Assembly: GCA_964485515.1 (NCBI GenBank)
Contig: CAZALT010000041.1
Location: 1 to 22,763, forward strand
Reading direction: 5' to 3'
Length of the DNA: 22,763 bases
From: CAZALT01 sp964485515
GTDB lineage: Bacteria; Actinomycetota; Acidimicrobiia; Acidimicrobiales; Acidimicrobilacustridaceae
The position numbers and the translations under genes are program-made. Each line of letters begins with the position of its first letter. The stretch's first letter is position 1. The notes under the pieces were generated by a model. It did not search any database, was not told the DNA's origin, and saw only the letters and a list, made by a program, of their open reading frames with translations. Of this stretch, positions 6,466 through 14,280 are shown piece after piece.

Positions 6466-6807
6466 TCAGACCGCGTCCAGCCCGAGCTCACCGGTGCGGA
6501 TCCGAACCAGGTTCCCCACGGGGGTCACCCAGATCTTGCCGTCGCCGATCTTGTCGGTCCTGGCGGCTCCGACGATCGTCTCGACGACGCCGTCGACCGC
6601 GTCGTCGGAGACGACCACCTCGACCTTGACCTTGGGCAGGAAGTCCACCGTGTACTCCGCACCACGGTAGGTCTCGGTGTGGCCACCCTGGCGGCCGAAC
6701 CCCTTGACCTCGGTGATGGTGAGCCCGACGACGCCCGATGCCTTGAGCGCCTCCTTCACGCCCTCGAGGGCGTGCGGCTTGATGATGGCGGTGACCAGAC
6801 TGATCAC
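6466..6807 (-). CDS. glnK: Nitrogen regulatory protein P-II
   Basis: This 113-residue protein has the full P-II length. P-II trimers sense ATP/ADP and 2-oxoglutarate and control nitrogen proteins; the GlnK type binds the cytoplasmic face of Amt channels to block uptake. The T-loop reads TETYRGAEYTVDFLPKVKVE, and Tyr52 corresponds to Tyr51 of the Escherichia coli protein, the residue uridylylated there and adenylylated in actinobacteria. The GKIWVTPV block is also conserved. The start is GTG at 6807. Its Shine-Dalgarno AGGAGG (6813-6818) overlaps the amt TAG stop, so translation is probably coupled. Order amt-glnK is the classic arrangement and the basis for choosing glnK over glnB. No glnD follows; the operon ends at the hairpin. 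Confidence 0.95.
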   Translation of the reverse strand: MISLVTAIIKPHALEGVKEALKASGVVGLTITEVKGFGRQGGHTETYRGAEYTVDFLPKVKVEVVVSDDAVDGVVETIVGAARTDKIGDGKIWVTPVGNLVRIRTGELGLDAV

Positions 6808-6816
6808 AGGATCCTC

Positions 6817-8241
6817 CTACCTTCCGGCCGAGACGAGCTCGGCGTCTTCGATGGACGTGCCCAGATCGAGGCCGTAGCCGGCCGATCCGTGCTCGTGGAC
6901 GTCGAGGCCCTCGATCTCCTCCTCCGGCGGCACCCGGAGGCCGATCGTGTACTTCAGGCCGCCGAAGACGATGCACATCATCACGGTGACCCAGGCGGCG
7001 ATCGAGACGACGCCGATCAGCTGGCTGATCAGCTGGTCGGTACCGCCGCCGTAGAACAGCCCGTCCATGGAGTCCTCGCCGAGCGGCGAGCCGTTCGTCG
7101 TGGCGAACAGACCGACGCAGATGGCACCGAAGGCGCCGACCACGCCGTGCACCGATGCGGCACCCACCGGATCGTCGATGCGAACCCGGTCCAAGAAGTA
7201 CACCGAGCCCACCACGAGCAGGCCCGAGAGCAGGCCGATGATCACGGCGCCGTAGTTGTTCACGTTGGCGGTGCCGGCGGTGATGCCCACCAGGCCGGCC
7301 AGCAGACCGTTGCCGGACATGCCCACGTCGGGCTTGCCCTGCAGGACCCAGGTCAGGATCATGGCCGCGATGGCACCGGCCGCGGCGGCGAGCACCGTGG
7401 TGACGGCGATGGCGGTGACGGTGCTCGGGTCAGCCTCGAGCAACGAACCGGGGTTGAACCCGAACCAGCCCACCAACAGGATGAACACACCGATGACGGC
7501 GAACGGGATGGAGTGACCCGGGATGGCCCGGGGCTTGCCGTCCTTGCCGTACTTGCCGATGCGGGGACCGAGGAACGCGGCCCCGACGATGGCGGCGATA
7601 CCACCGGTCATGTGGACGATCCCGGAGCCGGCGAAGTCGACGTAGGGGGTGTCGAGGTTGGCGAGCCAACCGCCGCCCCAGGTCCAGTGGACGACGACCG
7701 GGTAGACGAAGGCCGTGATCAACAGGCTGTAGATGATGTAGCTGAGGAACTTGGTCCGCTCCGCCATGGCCCCGGACACGATGGTCGCGGCCGTGGCGGC
7801 GAAGGCCACCTGGAAGATGAAGAACGTCGGCAGCGTGATGGTGATGCCGTCGAGGTAGTTCAGCGAGATGTCCTCGCCGAGGAACCAGCCGTTCGTCCCG
7901 ATGAATTTGTTGCCGGACCCGAAGGCGAAGGCGAAGCCGACGCAGGCGAAGGCGAGCACACCGACGCAGAAGTCCATCATGTTCTTCATCATGATGTTGG
8001 CGACGTTCTTGGCCCGGGTGAGCCCGGCCTCGACGAACGCGAAGCCCGCCTGCATGAAGATGACGAGCACCGCGGCGACGAGGATCCAGACGTTGTCGAG
8101 CGCGGCCTGGACCGCGTCGGCCGTGAGCGACGGGGCGACCTCCTCCACGACGACTTCCTCGTCCTGAGCAAGGGCTGGCATCGCGAGGAGCAACGACGTC
8201 GCCCCCGTGATCACCACCCCTGTGAGTAGCTTCTTACGCAT
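6817..8241 (-). CDS. amt: Ammonium transporter Amt
   Basis: This 474-residue membrane protein belongs to the Amt/Mep/Rh family, which forms trimeric channels for ammonium. A signal peptide (residues 1-25, ending MPALA) precedes the first helix, as in many bacterial Amt proteins. The twin pore histidines are His210 (GIVHMTGG) and His365 (SVHGVVGA). The structural Asp is Asp202 (VDFAGSG), and the outer gate Phe is Phe147 (FQVAFAAT). The C-terminal tail reads EHGSAGYGLDLG, the part that contacts P-II proteins. The ATG at 8241 is preferred over an upstream in-frame GTG at 8259, because GAGGAGG at 8245-8251 directly precedes it and the signal peptide then begins correctly with MRKK. glnK follows nine bases downstream. 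A GlnR-like box lies upstream. Confidence 0.95.
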   Translation of the reverse strand: MRKKLLTGVVITGATSLLLAMPALAQDEEVVVEEVAPSLTADAVQAALDNVWILVAAVLVIFMQAGFAFVEAGLTRAKNVANIMMKNMMDFCVGVLAFACVGFAFAFGSGNKFIGTNGWFLGEDISLNYLDGITITLPTFFIFQVAFAATAATIVSGAMAERTKFLSYIIYSLLITAFVYPVVVHWTWGGGWLANLDTPYVDFAGSGIVHMTGGIAAIVGAAFLGPRIGKYGKDGKPRAIPGHSIPFAVIGVFILLVGWFGFNPGSLLEADPSTVTAIAVTTVLAAAAGAIAAMILTWVLQGKPDVGMSGNGLLAGLVGITAGTANVNNYGAVIIGLLSGLLVVGSVYFLDRVRIDDPVGAASVHGVVGAFGAICVGLFATTNGSPLGEDSMDGLFYGGGTDQLISQLIGVVSIAAWVTVMMCIVFGGLKYTIGLRVPPEEEIEGLDVHEHGSAGYGLDLGTSIEDAELVSAGR

Positions 8242-8291
8242 GGTCCTCCTCGGGCGCACAGCGCCGTTCCTCGGGTTACGGGACGAGGGGG

Positions 8292-8297
8292 ACGGTA
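8292..8297 (-). promoter_or_regulatory. Possible -10 box of amt-glnK
   Basis: On the minus strand this reads TACCGT, matching TAnnnT. It would start transcription near 8285 and give a leader of about 45 bases. The GlnR-like motifs at 8308-8334 would then overlap the -35 region. No good -35 hexamer is seen, which suits an activator-dependent promoter. Position is inferred. Confidence 0.3.
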
Positions 8298-8307
8298 CGG
8301 AGCAGTT

Positions 8308-8334
8308 GTTTCGCCGTCGTAGGCAAAGGGTTAC
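8308..8334 (-). promoter_or_regulatory. GlnR-box-like motif array upstream of amt
   Basis: On the minus strand, GTAAC, CCTAC and GAAAC follow each other with six-base gaps, giving AC-n9-AC-n9-AC. This is the spacing described for actinobacterial GlnR sites (GTnAC-n6-GAAAC type). Another GTAAC at 8275-8279 is in the same 11-base phase. The array lies 67-93 bases before the amt start. The fit of the middle element is poor, so this is a candidate only. Confidence 0.4.
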
Positions 8335-8501
8335 GGAGAACGTGCGTTTCTCTTTCGCTCCGCTGTCGCTGCGAGCGGGTCCCCGATGAGCTCGTGTTCA
8401 GATCCGCCTCAGGTGCTGGCAACACTTGCTTTGCCGCAGAGGCACGGCCGCGAAACACCCCCTTCGTAGGGTGCGCGTCAGTCGAAGACCCGACAGCGAC
8501 G

Positions 8502-9155
8502 ATGGATCGAGGAGACGGCATCACGGACACCACCACAGCGACCGGATCGCTCCCACCCGCGGTCGTGGCCGCGCTCGCCGAGCTGCCATCGGGGGTCTTC
8601 GTCGTGCCGTGGCCGTCGGACACGAGTCGACGATCCTTCCTCGAAGCCGCGGGGCAGCCACGGCTGCTGGTGGTCGAGCCGGGCGCGGAGATCCCGGTGT
8701 CGGGCGACTGCCGCGAGGACTGGGTGAGCGCCACCGCCTGCACCGACGAGATCGTGGCCCGGGCCCGGACGCTGCAGGCGCATGCCGACGCCCATCAAAG
8801 CGTTCCCGCTCCGGTGATCGACCCCAGCGGCATCCTGTCGTTCAACGCCCGCGTCACGACCTTGGGCCCGATCGAGACCGAGGTGTTCACCGCGCTCCTC
8901 CCCGCGTTCGGCTCGACGGTGCCCCTGGATCAGCTCGCGGCACACGTCGAGTCGCGCGGCTCCCACGCGGCGGTGACCACCGCCGACGTGCCAGACGTCC
9001 ACGAGGTCGTCCAGCGCCTTCGCCACGCCATCGCACCGCTCGGACTGTCGATCGACGCCGTAGGCGACCTCGGCTACGCCTTGTCGGTCGAACCCTTCGG
9101 CCCGACCGACGTTCCGCCGGTCCGCGCGCGGGGCGCTCCCGCTGTGCGCCCTTGA
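8502..9155 (+). CDS. OmpR/PhoB-type winged-helix regulator with degenerate receiver
   Basis: This 217-residue protein has a C-terminal winged-helix domain at about residues 105-195. PSGILSFNARVTTLGPIETEVFTALL matches the beta-sheet and first helices of OmpR-type effector domains, and VHEVVQRLRHAIAPL the recognition helix, ending in a wing (VGDLGYAL). The N-terminal part (about 25-95) looks like a shortened receiver: two beta strands (FVVPWP, PRLLVVEP), a helix, and an REDWV-DEIVARARTL segment. It lacks an evident phospho-acceptor Asp with its acidic pocket, so it is probably an orphan, phosphorylation-independent regulator. The ATG at 8502 is preferred because upstream codons look non-coding; it has no clear ribosome-binding site, and TAGGGT at 8467-8472 may be a -10 box. 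Its divergence from amt suggests, but does not prove, a role in nitrogen control. Confidence 0.65.
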   Translation: MDRGDGITDTTTATGSLPPAVVAALAELPSGVFVVPWPSDTSRRSFLEAAGQPRLLVVEPGAEIPVSGDCREDWVSATACTDEIVARARTLQAHADAHQSVPAPVIDPSGILSFNARVTTLGPIETEVFTALLPAFGSTVPLDQLAAHVESRGSHAAVTTADVPDVHEVVQRLRHAIAPLGLSIDAVGDLGYALSVEPFGPTDVPPVRARGAPAVRP

Positions 9156-9174
9156 GGCCGCCGACGAAACCATC

Positions 9175-9201
9175 CCCGCCCGAGACACGTGTCCTGGCGG
9201 G
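9175..9201. promoter_or_regulatory. Nested inverted repeat between the regulator gene and mrpA
   Basis: A perfect 10-bp palindrome GACACGTGTC (9184-9193) is flanked by CCCGCC and GGCGGG, which also pair, with 3- and 2-base gaps. It lies 20 bases after the regulator stop and about 55-80 bases before mrpA. It could be the terminator of the regulator gene (there is no T-tract) or an operator for the mrp operon. Confidence 0.45.
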
Positions 9202-9255
9202 CCACCGTGTCAGAATCCGTGCGGATGGCTCGTCAGCAGTGCCAAGGGGTGGGGC

Positions 9256-11805
9256 GTGTTGGGTGAGTTGATCCTCCTCCACGGCCTGGTCGCGATCGCC
9301 ATCGTCGCGTTCGGCCGCCGGCTCGGACGCAACGTCTTCGTGCTGGGCGCGGTCGCGCCGCTCGTCGCGTTCGGGTGGCTCCTCGCCCACGCGGACGACG
9401 CCCACCACACGGCGGTCACCCAGTCGTTCAGCTGGGTCCCGCAGCTCGGGCTCGACCTCGACCTGCGGCTCAACGGGATCGCTCTCCTGTTCGGCCTCCT
9501 CATCTCCGGCATCGGCGTGCTCGTCATGGGCTACTCCCGCTGGTACTTCCCCGACGGCGACCCGACCACGAAGGTGGCCAGCCTGCTGGTGGCCTTCGCC
9601 GGGGCCATGCTCGGCCTGGTCCTGGCCGACAACCTGTTCGTGCTGTTCGGGTTCTGGGAGCTGACGACCGTCACGTCGTACCTCCTGATCGGCTACGAGG
9701 ACACCAAGGCCGCGGCCCGGGTCGCGGCCCAGCAGGCGTTCCTCGTCACCGGCATCGGCAGCCTCGCGATGCTCGCCGGGCTCGTCCTGCTCGGACAGGC
9801 CGCCGGGACGTACTCGCTCACCGCGGTCCTCGCGGACCCACCCGGTGGAGGGGTCGTGCCCGCCGCGCTGGCCCTCATCCTGGCCGGTGCCTTCACCAAG
9901 TCGGCCCAGGTCCCATGGCACTTCTGGCTCCCCGGCGCCATGTCGGCACCGACGCCGATCAGCACCTACCTGCACTCGGCCACGATGGTGAAGGCCGGGG
10001 TCTACCTGATCGCGCTGCTCGCCCCGGCCTTCGCCGCCACCGTCGGATGGTGGACCCCCGTGGTCGTCGGTGTCGGCATCGCCACCATGATCTGGGGCGG
10101 CGCTCGAGCGCTGCGTCAGACCGACCTCAAGCTGCTCGCCGCCTACGGCACGGTGAGCCAGCTGGGCCTCATGGTCGCCCTCGTCGGAGCCGGCCGCCCC
10201 GAGCTCACCTTCGCCGGCTGTGCCGTCATCCTCGCCCATGCCCTGTTCAAGGCGACGCTGTTCATGGTGGTCGGCATCGTCGACCACCACGCCGGGAGCC
10301 GAGACCTCCGCGACCTGCACGACCTCTACAAGAAGATGCCCACGACCGCGATCATCGCCGTGATCGCCGCGGCGTCGATGGCGGGGCTTCCTCCGCTGTT
10401 CGGGTTCGTGGCCAAAGAAGCCGCCCTCGGTGGCCTGGTCGACCAGATCGATCAGGTCGGAGGTGTCGGCTGGCTGTTCGCCACCGTAGGCGTCGTCATC
10501 GGGTCCATGATCACCTTCGCCTACGGGGCGCGCTTCGTCCTGGGCGGGTTCGGATCGTTCGGATCGTTCGGTCCGTACCGCCGTGGCGACACGATCATCC
10601 ACGACCAGCACCACGACCACGGCGACGACCACCGGTCTCCGGCCTGGGTCTACCTGTGGCCGCCGATGGTCCTCACGGTGCTCACGGTCGCGTTCGGGCT
10701 CGTGCCGAGCCTCGTCCAGTCGCTGGTGAGCGGCGCGGCGGAGGTCCTCGAGCACCCGCTCATGCCCTTGGCCGGTCCGGCCGAGACCACCGGTGAACAC
10801 GCGACCGGGATCGTCGACACCGCGGCCCACGCCGTCGAGCACCTCGCCCTGTGGCACGGGTTCAACGCCGCGCTCGGCCTGTCGGCCGTGGCGATCCTCG
10901 GGGGTGTGCTCCTGGTGATCGCCCACCGCCGGATCGAACGGGCCCAGACCCGCTTCGGCGGCTTCAAGGGAGGCACCCAGGCCTACTCGTGGAGCCTGTC
11001 ACGGCTCCTGCACGTCGCCGACCGGGTCACCGGCGCGGTGCAGAACGGATCCCTGCCGGTGTACCTCGGCGTCATCCTCACCACGATGGTGGTGCTCCCC
11101 GGCTCGTCGCTGCTCTTGGTGCGCGACGTCGACGTCGACCTCGTGTTCTCCGAGAACCCGCTCCAGGCGGTCGTCGCCGGGTTGGTCATCGGGTTCGCCC
11201 TCGCGACCGCGGTGGCCCGGCGCCGATTCGCCGCCGTGCTGCTCCTCGGTGGCGTGGGCTACGGCATCGTCGTGCTCTTCGTGCTCCAGGGCGCCCCCGA
11301 CCTCGCCCTCACCCAGATGCTCATCGAGACGCTCAGCCTGGTGCTCTTCTTCCTGGTCGTCCGCTTCCTCCCCGACGAGTTCCGCCACGCCCCCGGCGGT
11401 GTGCCCCGGTCGCTTCGTCTCGTCATCGCGGTGGGCGTCGGCGCCTTCGTCACCGCGTTCGCCCTGCTCGCCGCGTCGTCGCGCACCGAGGTGCCCGTCT
11501 CGGTCGAGCAGATCGCCCGGTCGCAGCCCGACGGCGGGGGCAGCAACGTCGTCAACGTCATCATCAACGACATCCGCGGCCTCGACACCATGGGCGAGAT
11601 CACCGTGCTGGTCACGGCGTCGCTCGGCGTGGCGACGTTGGCCGCGGTCGCCCGACGCAGACCTCGCCCGGACGGGTCCGACGATCCGGTGCTCGACGGT
11701 CCCACGACCGATGATCCGACGCTCGACGATGCCGGGCTGGACGATGGCGTGCTGGACGATGGCGTGCTGGTCGGCGGCGAACGGGAGGGGACGGTCGATG
11801 GCTGA
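9256..11805 (+). CDS. mrpA: Mrp-type Na+/H+ antiporter subunit A
   Basis: This 849-residue polytopic protein is the large subunit of the Mrp (Mnh) antiporter, which exchanges cytoplasmic Na+ or K+ for external protons and is related to complex I subunit NuoL. The NuoL-like core shows Glu135 (FGFWELTTVTSYLLIG) and Lys215 (AGAFTKSAQVPWHFWLP), matching residues essential in Bacillus MrpA, and HSATMVKAGVYL with Lys246. The C-terminal part has the DUF4040-like QGAPDLALTQMLIETLSLVLFF and an MbhE-like NVVNVIINDIRGLDTMGE segment. Length slightly exceeds the usual 800 because of an acidic tail. Oddities are a GSFGSFG repeat with a His/Asp-rich loop (about residues 431-460) and the tandem DDG(V/A)L tail. 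The start is a GTG after a G-rich AGGGG stretch. It overlaps mrpB by eight bases. Confidence 0.95.
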   Translation: MLGELILLHGLVAIAIVAFGRRLGRNVFVLGAVAPLVAFGWLLAHADDAHHTAVTQSFSWVPQLGLDLDLRLNGIALLFGLLISGIGVLVMGYSRWYFPDGDPTTKVASLLVAFAGAMLGLVLADNLFVLFGFWELTTVTSYLLIGYEDTKAAARVAAQQAFLVTGIGSLAMLAGLVLLGQAAGTYSLTAVLADPPGGGVVPAALALILAGAFTKSAQVPWHFWLPGAMSAPTPISTYLHSATMVKAGVYLIALLAPAFAATVGWWTPVVVGVGIATMIWGGARALRQTDLKLLAAYGTVSQLGLMVALVGAGRPELTFAGCAVILAHALFKATLFMVVGIVDHHAGSRDLRDLHDLYKKMPTTAIIAVIAAASMAGLPPLFGFVAKEAALGGLVDQIDQVGGVGWLFATVGVVIGSMITFAYGARFVLGGFGSFGSFGPYRRGDTIIHDQHHDHGDDHRSPAWVYLWPPMVLTVLTVAFGLVPSLVQSLVSGAAEVLEHPLMPLAGPAETTGEHATGIVDTAAHAVEHLALWHGFNAALGLSAVAILGGVLLVIAHRRIERAQTRFGGFKGGTQAYSWSLSRLLHVADRVTGAVQNGSLPVYLGVILTTMVVLPGSSLLLVRDVDVDLVFSENPLQAVVAGLVIGFALATAVARRRFAAVLLLGGVGYGIVVLFVLQGAPDLALTQMLIETLSLVLFFLVVRFLPDEFRHAPGGVPRSLRLVIAVGVGAFVTAFALLAASSRTEVPVSVEQIARSQPDGGGSNVVNVIINDIRGLDTMGEITVLVTASLGVATLAAVARRRPRPDGSDDPVLDGPTTDDPTLDDAGLDDGVLDDGVLVGGEREGTVDG
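10544..10638 (+). repeat. 9-bp tandem repeat and His/Asp-rich loop codons inside mrpA
   Basis: A 9-base unit encoding Gly-Ser-Phe is repeated in tandem near 10550-10570, followed within about 30 bases by codons for HDQHHDHGDDH. This insert lies in a loop between predicted helices of MrpA. It could be a metal- or pH-responsive loop or neutral expansion. Confidence 0.5.
11702..11776 (+). repeat. In-frame repeats encoding the acidic MrpA tail
   Basis: Short, partly identical units give the protein repeat TTDDPTLDDAGLDDGVLDDGVL. The last two 15-base units (CTGGACGATGGCGTG) are exact copies. The reading frame is preserved. The acidic tail follows the last membrane helix and is not a usual part of MrpA. 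Confidence 0.7.
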
Positions 11806-12319
11806 CGCCGACGGCACCCCCAACCCGACCACCGATCCGACCAACGCGGGCCCCACGGACGAGGAGCTCCGCCACGTGGTGCCCGAGCGGTCCCCCATCC
11901 TCGAGGTCGGGGTGCGGGCCGTGTTCCACACGACGCTGCTCTTCTCGCTCTACCTGCTGACCGTCGGCCACAACTCCCCCGGCGGCGGCTTCGTCGGCGG
12001 TCTCGTGTGCGGTGCCGCCTTCGTGCTGCGCTACGCCGCGGGTGGGCTCGACGAGGTCAAGGCGATCGCGCCGGTCCGACCACAACTCCTCCTCGGACTC
12101 GGACTGATCTTCGCCACCCTGGCGGGGGCATCGGGGTGGTTGGGCGGTCGCGAGTTCCTGGAGAGCGCCGAGCTCCACCTCGACCTCCCGCTGCTCGGCG
12201 GCGTCCACGCCACGACCGCGTTCCCGTTCGACGTCGGCGTCTACCTCGTCGTGGCCGGCCTCGTCCTCGGCCTGCTCCACACCATGGGCGCGCCCGCCGA
12301 CCAGGAGATCGACGAGTGA
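11798..12319 (+). CDS. mrpB: Mrp antiporter subunit B
   Basis: This 173-residue protein matches the MnhB/MrpB family, with HTTLLFSLYLLTVGHNSPGGGFVGGLV as the signature first membrane segment and loop. Four hydrophobic segments are visible. The N-terminus (about 30 residues) is polar and Pro/Thr/Asp-rich and makes the protein longer than the usual 140 residues. The ATG at 11798 is chosen over upstream in-frame starts because it has a strong GGGAGGGG seven bases before it and overlaps the mrpA stop by only eight bases. It forms part of the antiporter membrane complex with MrpA and MrpC. Confidence 0.92.
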   Translation: MADADGTPNPTTDPTNAGPTDEELRHVVPERSPILEVGVRAVFHTTLLFSLYLLTVGHNSPGGGFVGGLVCGAAFVLRYAAGGLDEVKAIAPVRPQLLLGLGLIFATLAGASGWLGGREFLESAELHLDLPLLGGVHATTAFPFDVGVYLVVAGLVLGLLHTMGAPADQEIDE

Positions 12320-12777
12320 TCACCGTCCTCGCCCTCACCGTCGGTGCGCTGTTCAGCGTGGGCACCTATCTGCTGCTGTCGCGCACCCTCACTCGCATCA
12401 TCATCGGGCTCGCCATGCTCAGCCATGGCGCCAACCTGCTCCTGCTCATGGCCGGCGGTCGAGCCGGCGTGGTGCCGGTCATCGGCGAGGGCGATCCCAC
12501 GGAGTTCACCGACCCGCTCCCCCAGGCGATGGCGCTCACCGCCATCGTCATCGCGTTCGGTGTCACCGCCTTCCTGCTCGCCCTCGCCTATCGCAGCTGG
12601 ACGCTCACCCACGACGACGAGGTGGAAGACGACGTCGAGGACCGGCGCATCGCCCGACTCGGCCAGCAGTGGCACGACCTCCGCGTCGGCCACGTCGCCG
12701 CTCCGGTCACCGGCCCCGACGAGCACCCGGAGGGCCCCGACGGCCCCAACCGCCCCGACGGCCGAGGAGCGACATGA
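12316..12777 (+). CDS. mrpC: Mrp antiporter subunit C (NuoK-like)
   Basis: This 153-residue protein starts with the GTG that overlaps the mrpB stop as GTGA. Three membrane helices resemble NuoK: GALFSVGTYLLLSRTLTRIIIGLAMLSHGANLLLL is the conserved first part, and DPLPQAMALTAIVIAFGVTAFLLALAY the third helix. The family is usually about 110-120 residues; here a hydrophilic tail of about 50 residues ends in a Pro/Gly/Asp-rich stretch. MrpC contacts MrpA and MrpD in the complex. Its stop overlaps mrpD as ATGA. Confidence 0.92.
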   Translation: MITVLALTVGALFSVGTYLLLSRTLTRIIIGLAMLSHGANLLLLMAGGRAGVVPVIGEGDPTEFTDPLPQAMALTAIVIAFGVTAFLLALAYRSWTLTHDDEVEDDVEDRRIARLGQQWHDLRVGHVAAPVTGPDEHPEGPDGPNRPDGRGAT

Positions 12778-14273
12778 GGGTCCTCGTCCCCGCGTTCGTG
12801 TTCCTCCCGCTGTTCGGTGCCGGCCTGTCGCTGGTGTTCGGTCGGTCGATGCGGTCCCAGCGCGCCATCGGCATCGCGGTGCTCGCCCTCCTCGTCGCCG
12901 ACGCCGCGTTCGTGCTCTACCACGTCGACCAGCACGGCATCGCCGTCATCGACGTCGGCGCCTGGGGCGTGCCGGCCGGCATCACGCTCGTCGTCGACCT
13001 CTTCTCCGCCCTGATGCTCGTCACGTCGCTCGTGATGCTCTTGATCGTGCTCATCTACGCCATCGGCAGTCCGCGATCGGACGACCAGGCCCGGTTCTTC
13101 CACCCGGTGTACCTCGTCCTCACCGCCGGCGTGTCGCTGTCGTTCATCACGGGCGACCTCTTCAACCTGTTCGTCGCCTTCGAGATGATGCTGATGGCCA
13201 GCTACGTGCTCATCACGCTCGGAGGGGCGCGCGACCAGGTGCGGTCGGGCATGACCTACGTGGTCATCAACCTCCTCGCCTCGCTGTTCTTCATCGTGGG
13301 TCTCGCCCTCGTCTACGCCTCGACCGGGACGGTCAACATGGCCGACCTGGCGGGCAAGCTCGACACGATCCCCGTGGAGCTGCGAACGGCGTTGGGGCTG
13401 CTCTTCCTCGTCGTCTTCGGCATCAAGGCCGCCATCTTCCCGCTGTTCTTCTGGCTGCCCGACTCGTATCCCACCGCTCCGTCACCGGTGACTGCGATCT
13501 TCGCCGGCCTGCTCACCAAGGTCGGGGTCTACGCCATCGTCCGCACGCAGACGCTGCTGTTCCCCACCGAGGGCGGTGTGCCGTCGGGTGTGCTGCTCAC
13601 CATCGCCGGGCTCACGATGGTGGTCGGGGTCCTCGGCGCCATCGCCCAGGAAGACATGAAGCGCATCCTGAGCTTCCACATCGTCAGCCAGATCGGCTAC
13701 ATGATCCTGGGTGTCGGCATGTTCACCGTGGCCGGCGTGGCCGGCGCCATCTTCTTCATCGCCCACCAGATCGTGGTGAAGACCGCCCTCTTCCTGGCCG
13801 CCGGCGTCGTCGAGGCGTCGACCGGGTCCGCCGCGCTCAAGAAGCTCGGTGGGCTCCAGCACAAGGCGCCCTGGCTCGCCGCCCTCTTCTTCGTCGCCGC
13901 GCTGAGCCTCGCCGGGATCCCTCCGTTGTCGGGATTCGTGGGCAAGCTCGCGCTGGTGGAAGCGGGGTTGGGCGCGGAGCTCTACCTCATCGTGGGCATC
14001 AGCCTCGCGGTGAGCGTCCTGACGTTGTTCTCCATGCTCAAGATCTGGAACGGCGTCTTCTGGGGCGCACCCGAGCTCGGACCGACGCCGACGCTCACCA
14101 CCGACGGGACCCGGCTCGCCCTCCCCAAGGTGATGGTGTGGTCGACCGCGGCAGCCGTCGCCGTCGCCGTCGGCATCGCCGTGGCCGCCGGTCCCATCTA
14201 CGACGTCGCCGAGCAGGCCGCCACCGTCCTCGTCGAGCGGTCCCCCTACATCGACGCGGTGACGGGGAGGTGA
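12774..14273 (+). CDS. mrpD: Mrp antiporter subunit D
   Basis: This 499-residue protein is the second antiporter-like subunit, related to NuoM/NuoN. Glu137 (FNLFVAFEMMLMASYVLI) and Lys218 (VVFGIKAAIFPLFFWLPDSYPTAPSP) occupy the positions of the proton-path Glu137 and Lys219 of Bacillus MrpD. A second lysine lies in GLLTKVGVYAI, and the discontinuous helix region has SFHIVSQIGYMILG. The ATG at 12774 overlaps the mrpC stop; upstream codons in frame belong to the mrpC C-terminal region. Seven bases separate it from mrpE. Confidence 0.95.
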   Translation: MRVLVPAFVFLPLFGAGLSLVFGRSMRSQRAIGIAVLALLVADAAFVLYHVDQHGIAVIDVGAWGVPAGITLVVDLFSALMLVTSLVMLLIVLIYAIGSPRSDDQARFFHPVYLVLTAGVSLSFITGDLFNLFVAFEMMLMASYVLITLGGARDQVRSGMTYVVINLLASLFFIVGLALVYASTGTVNMADLAGKLDTIPVELRTALGLLFLVVFGIKAAIFPLFFWLPDSYPTAPSPVTAIFAGLLTKVGVYAIVRTQTLLFPTEGGVPSGVLLTIAGLTMVVGVLGAIAQEDMKRILSFHIVSQIGYMILGVGMFTVAGVAGAIFFIAHQIVVKTALFLAAGVVEASTGSAALKKLGGLQHKAPWLAALFFVAALSLAGIPPLSGFVGKLALVEAGLGAELYLIVGISLAVSVLTLFSMLKIWNGVFWGAPELGPTPTLTTDGTRLALPKVMVWSTAAAVAVAVGIAVAAGPIYDVAEQAATVLVERSPYIDAVTGR

Positions 14274-14280
14274 CGACCTG

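Noticed and set aside
6421..8229. A 602-codon plus-strand open frame opposite amt-glnK
   Set aside because: It is the antisense shadow of two clear genes. Its product is a Asp/Gly/His/Arg-rich low-complexity string with no domain.
8887..10926. A 679-codon minus-strand open frame opposite the winged-helix gene and mrpA
   Set aside because: Same reason: high GC removes stop codons on the opposite strand, and the product is low complexity.
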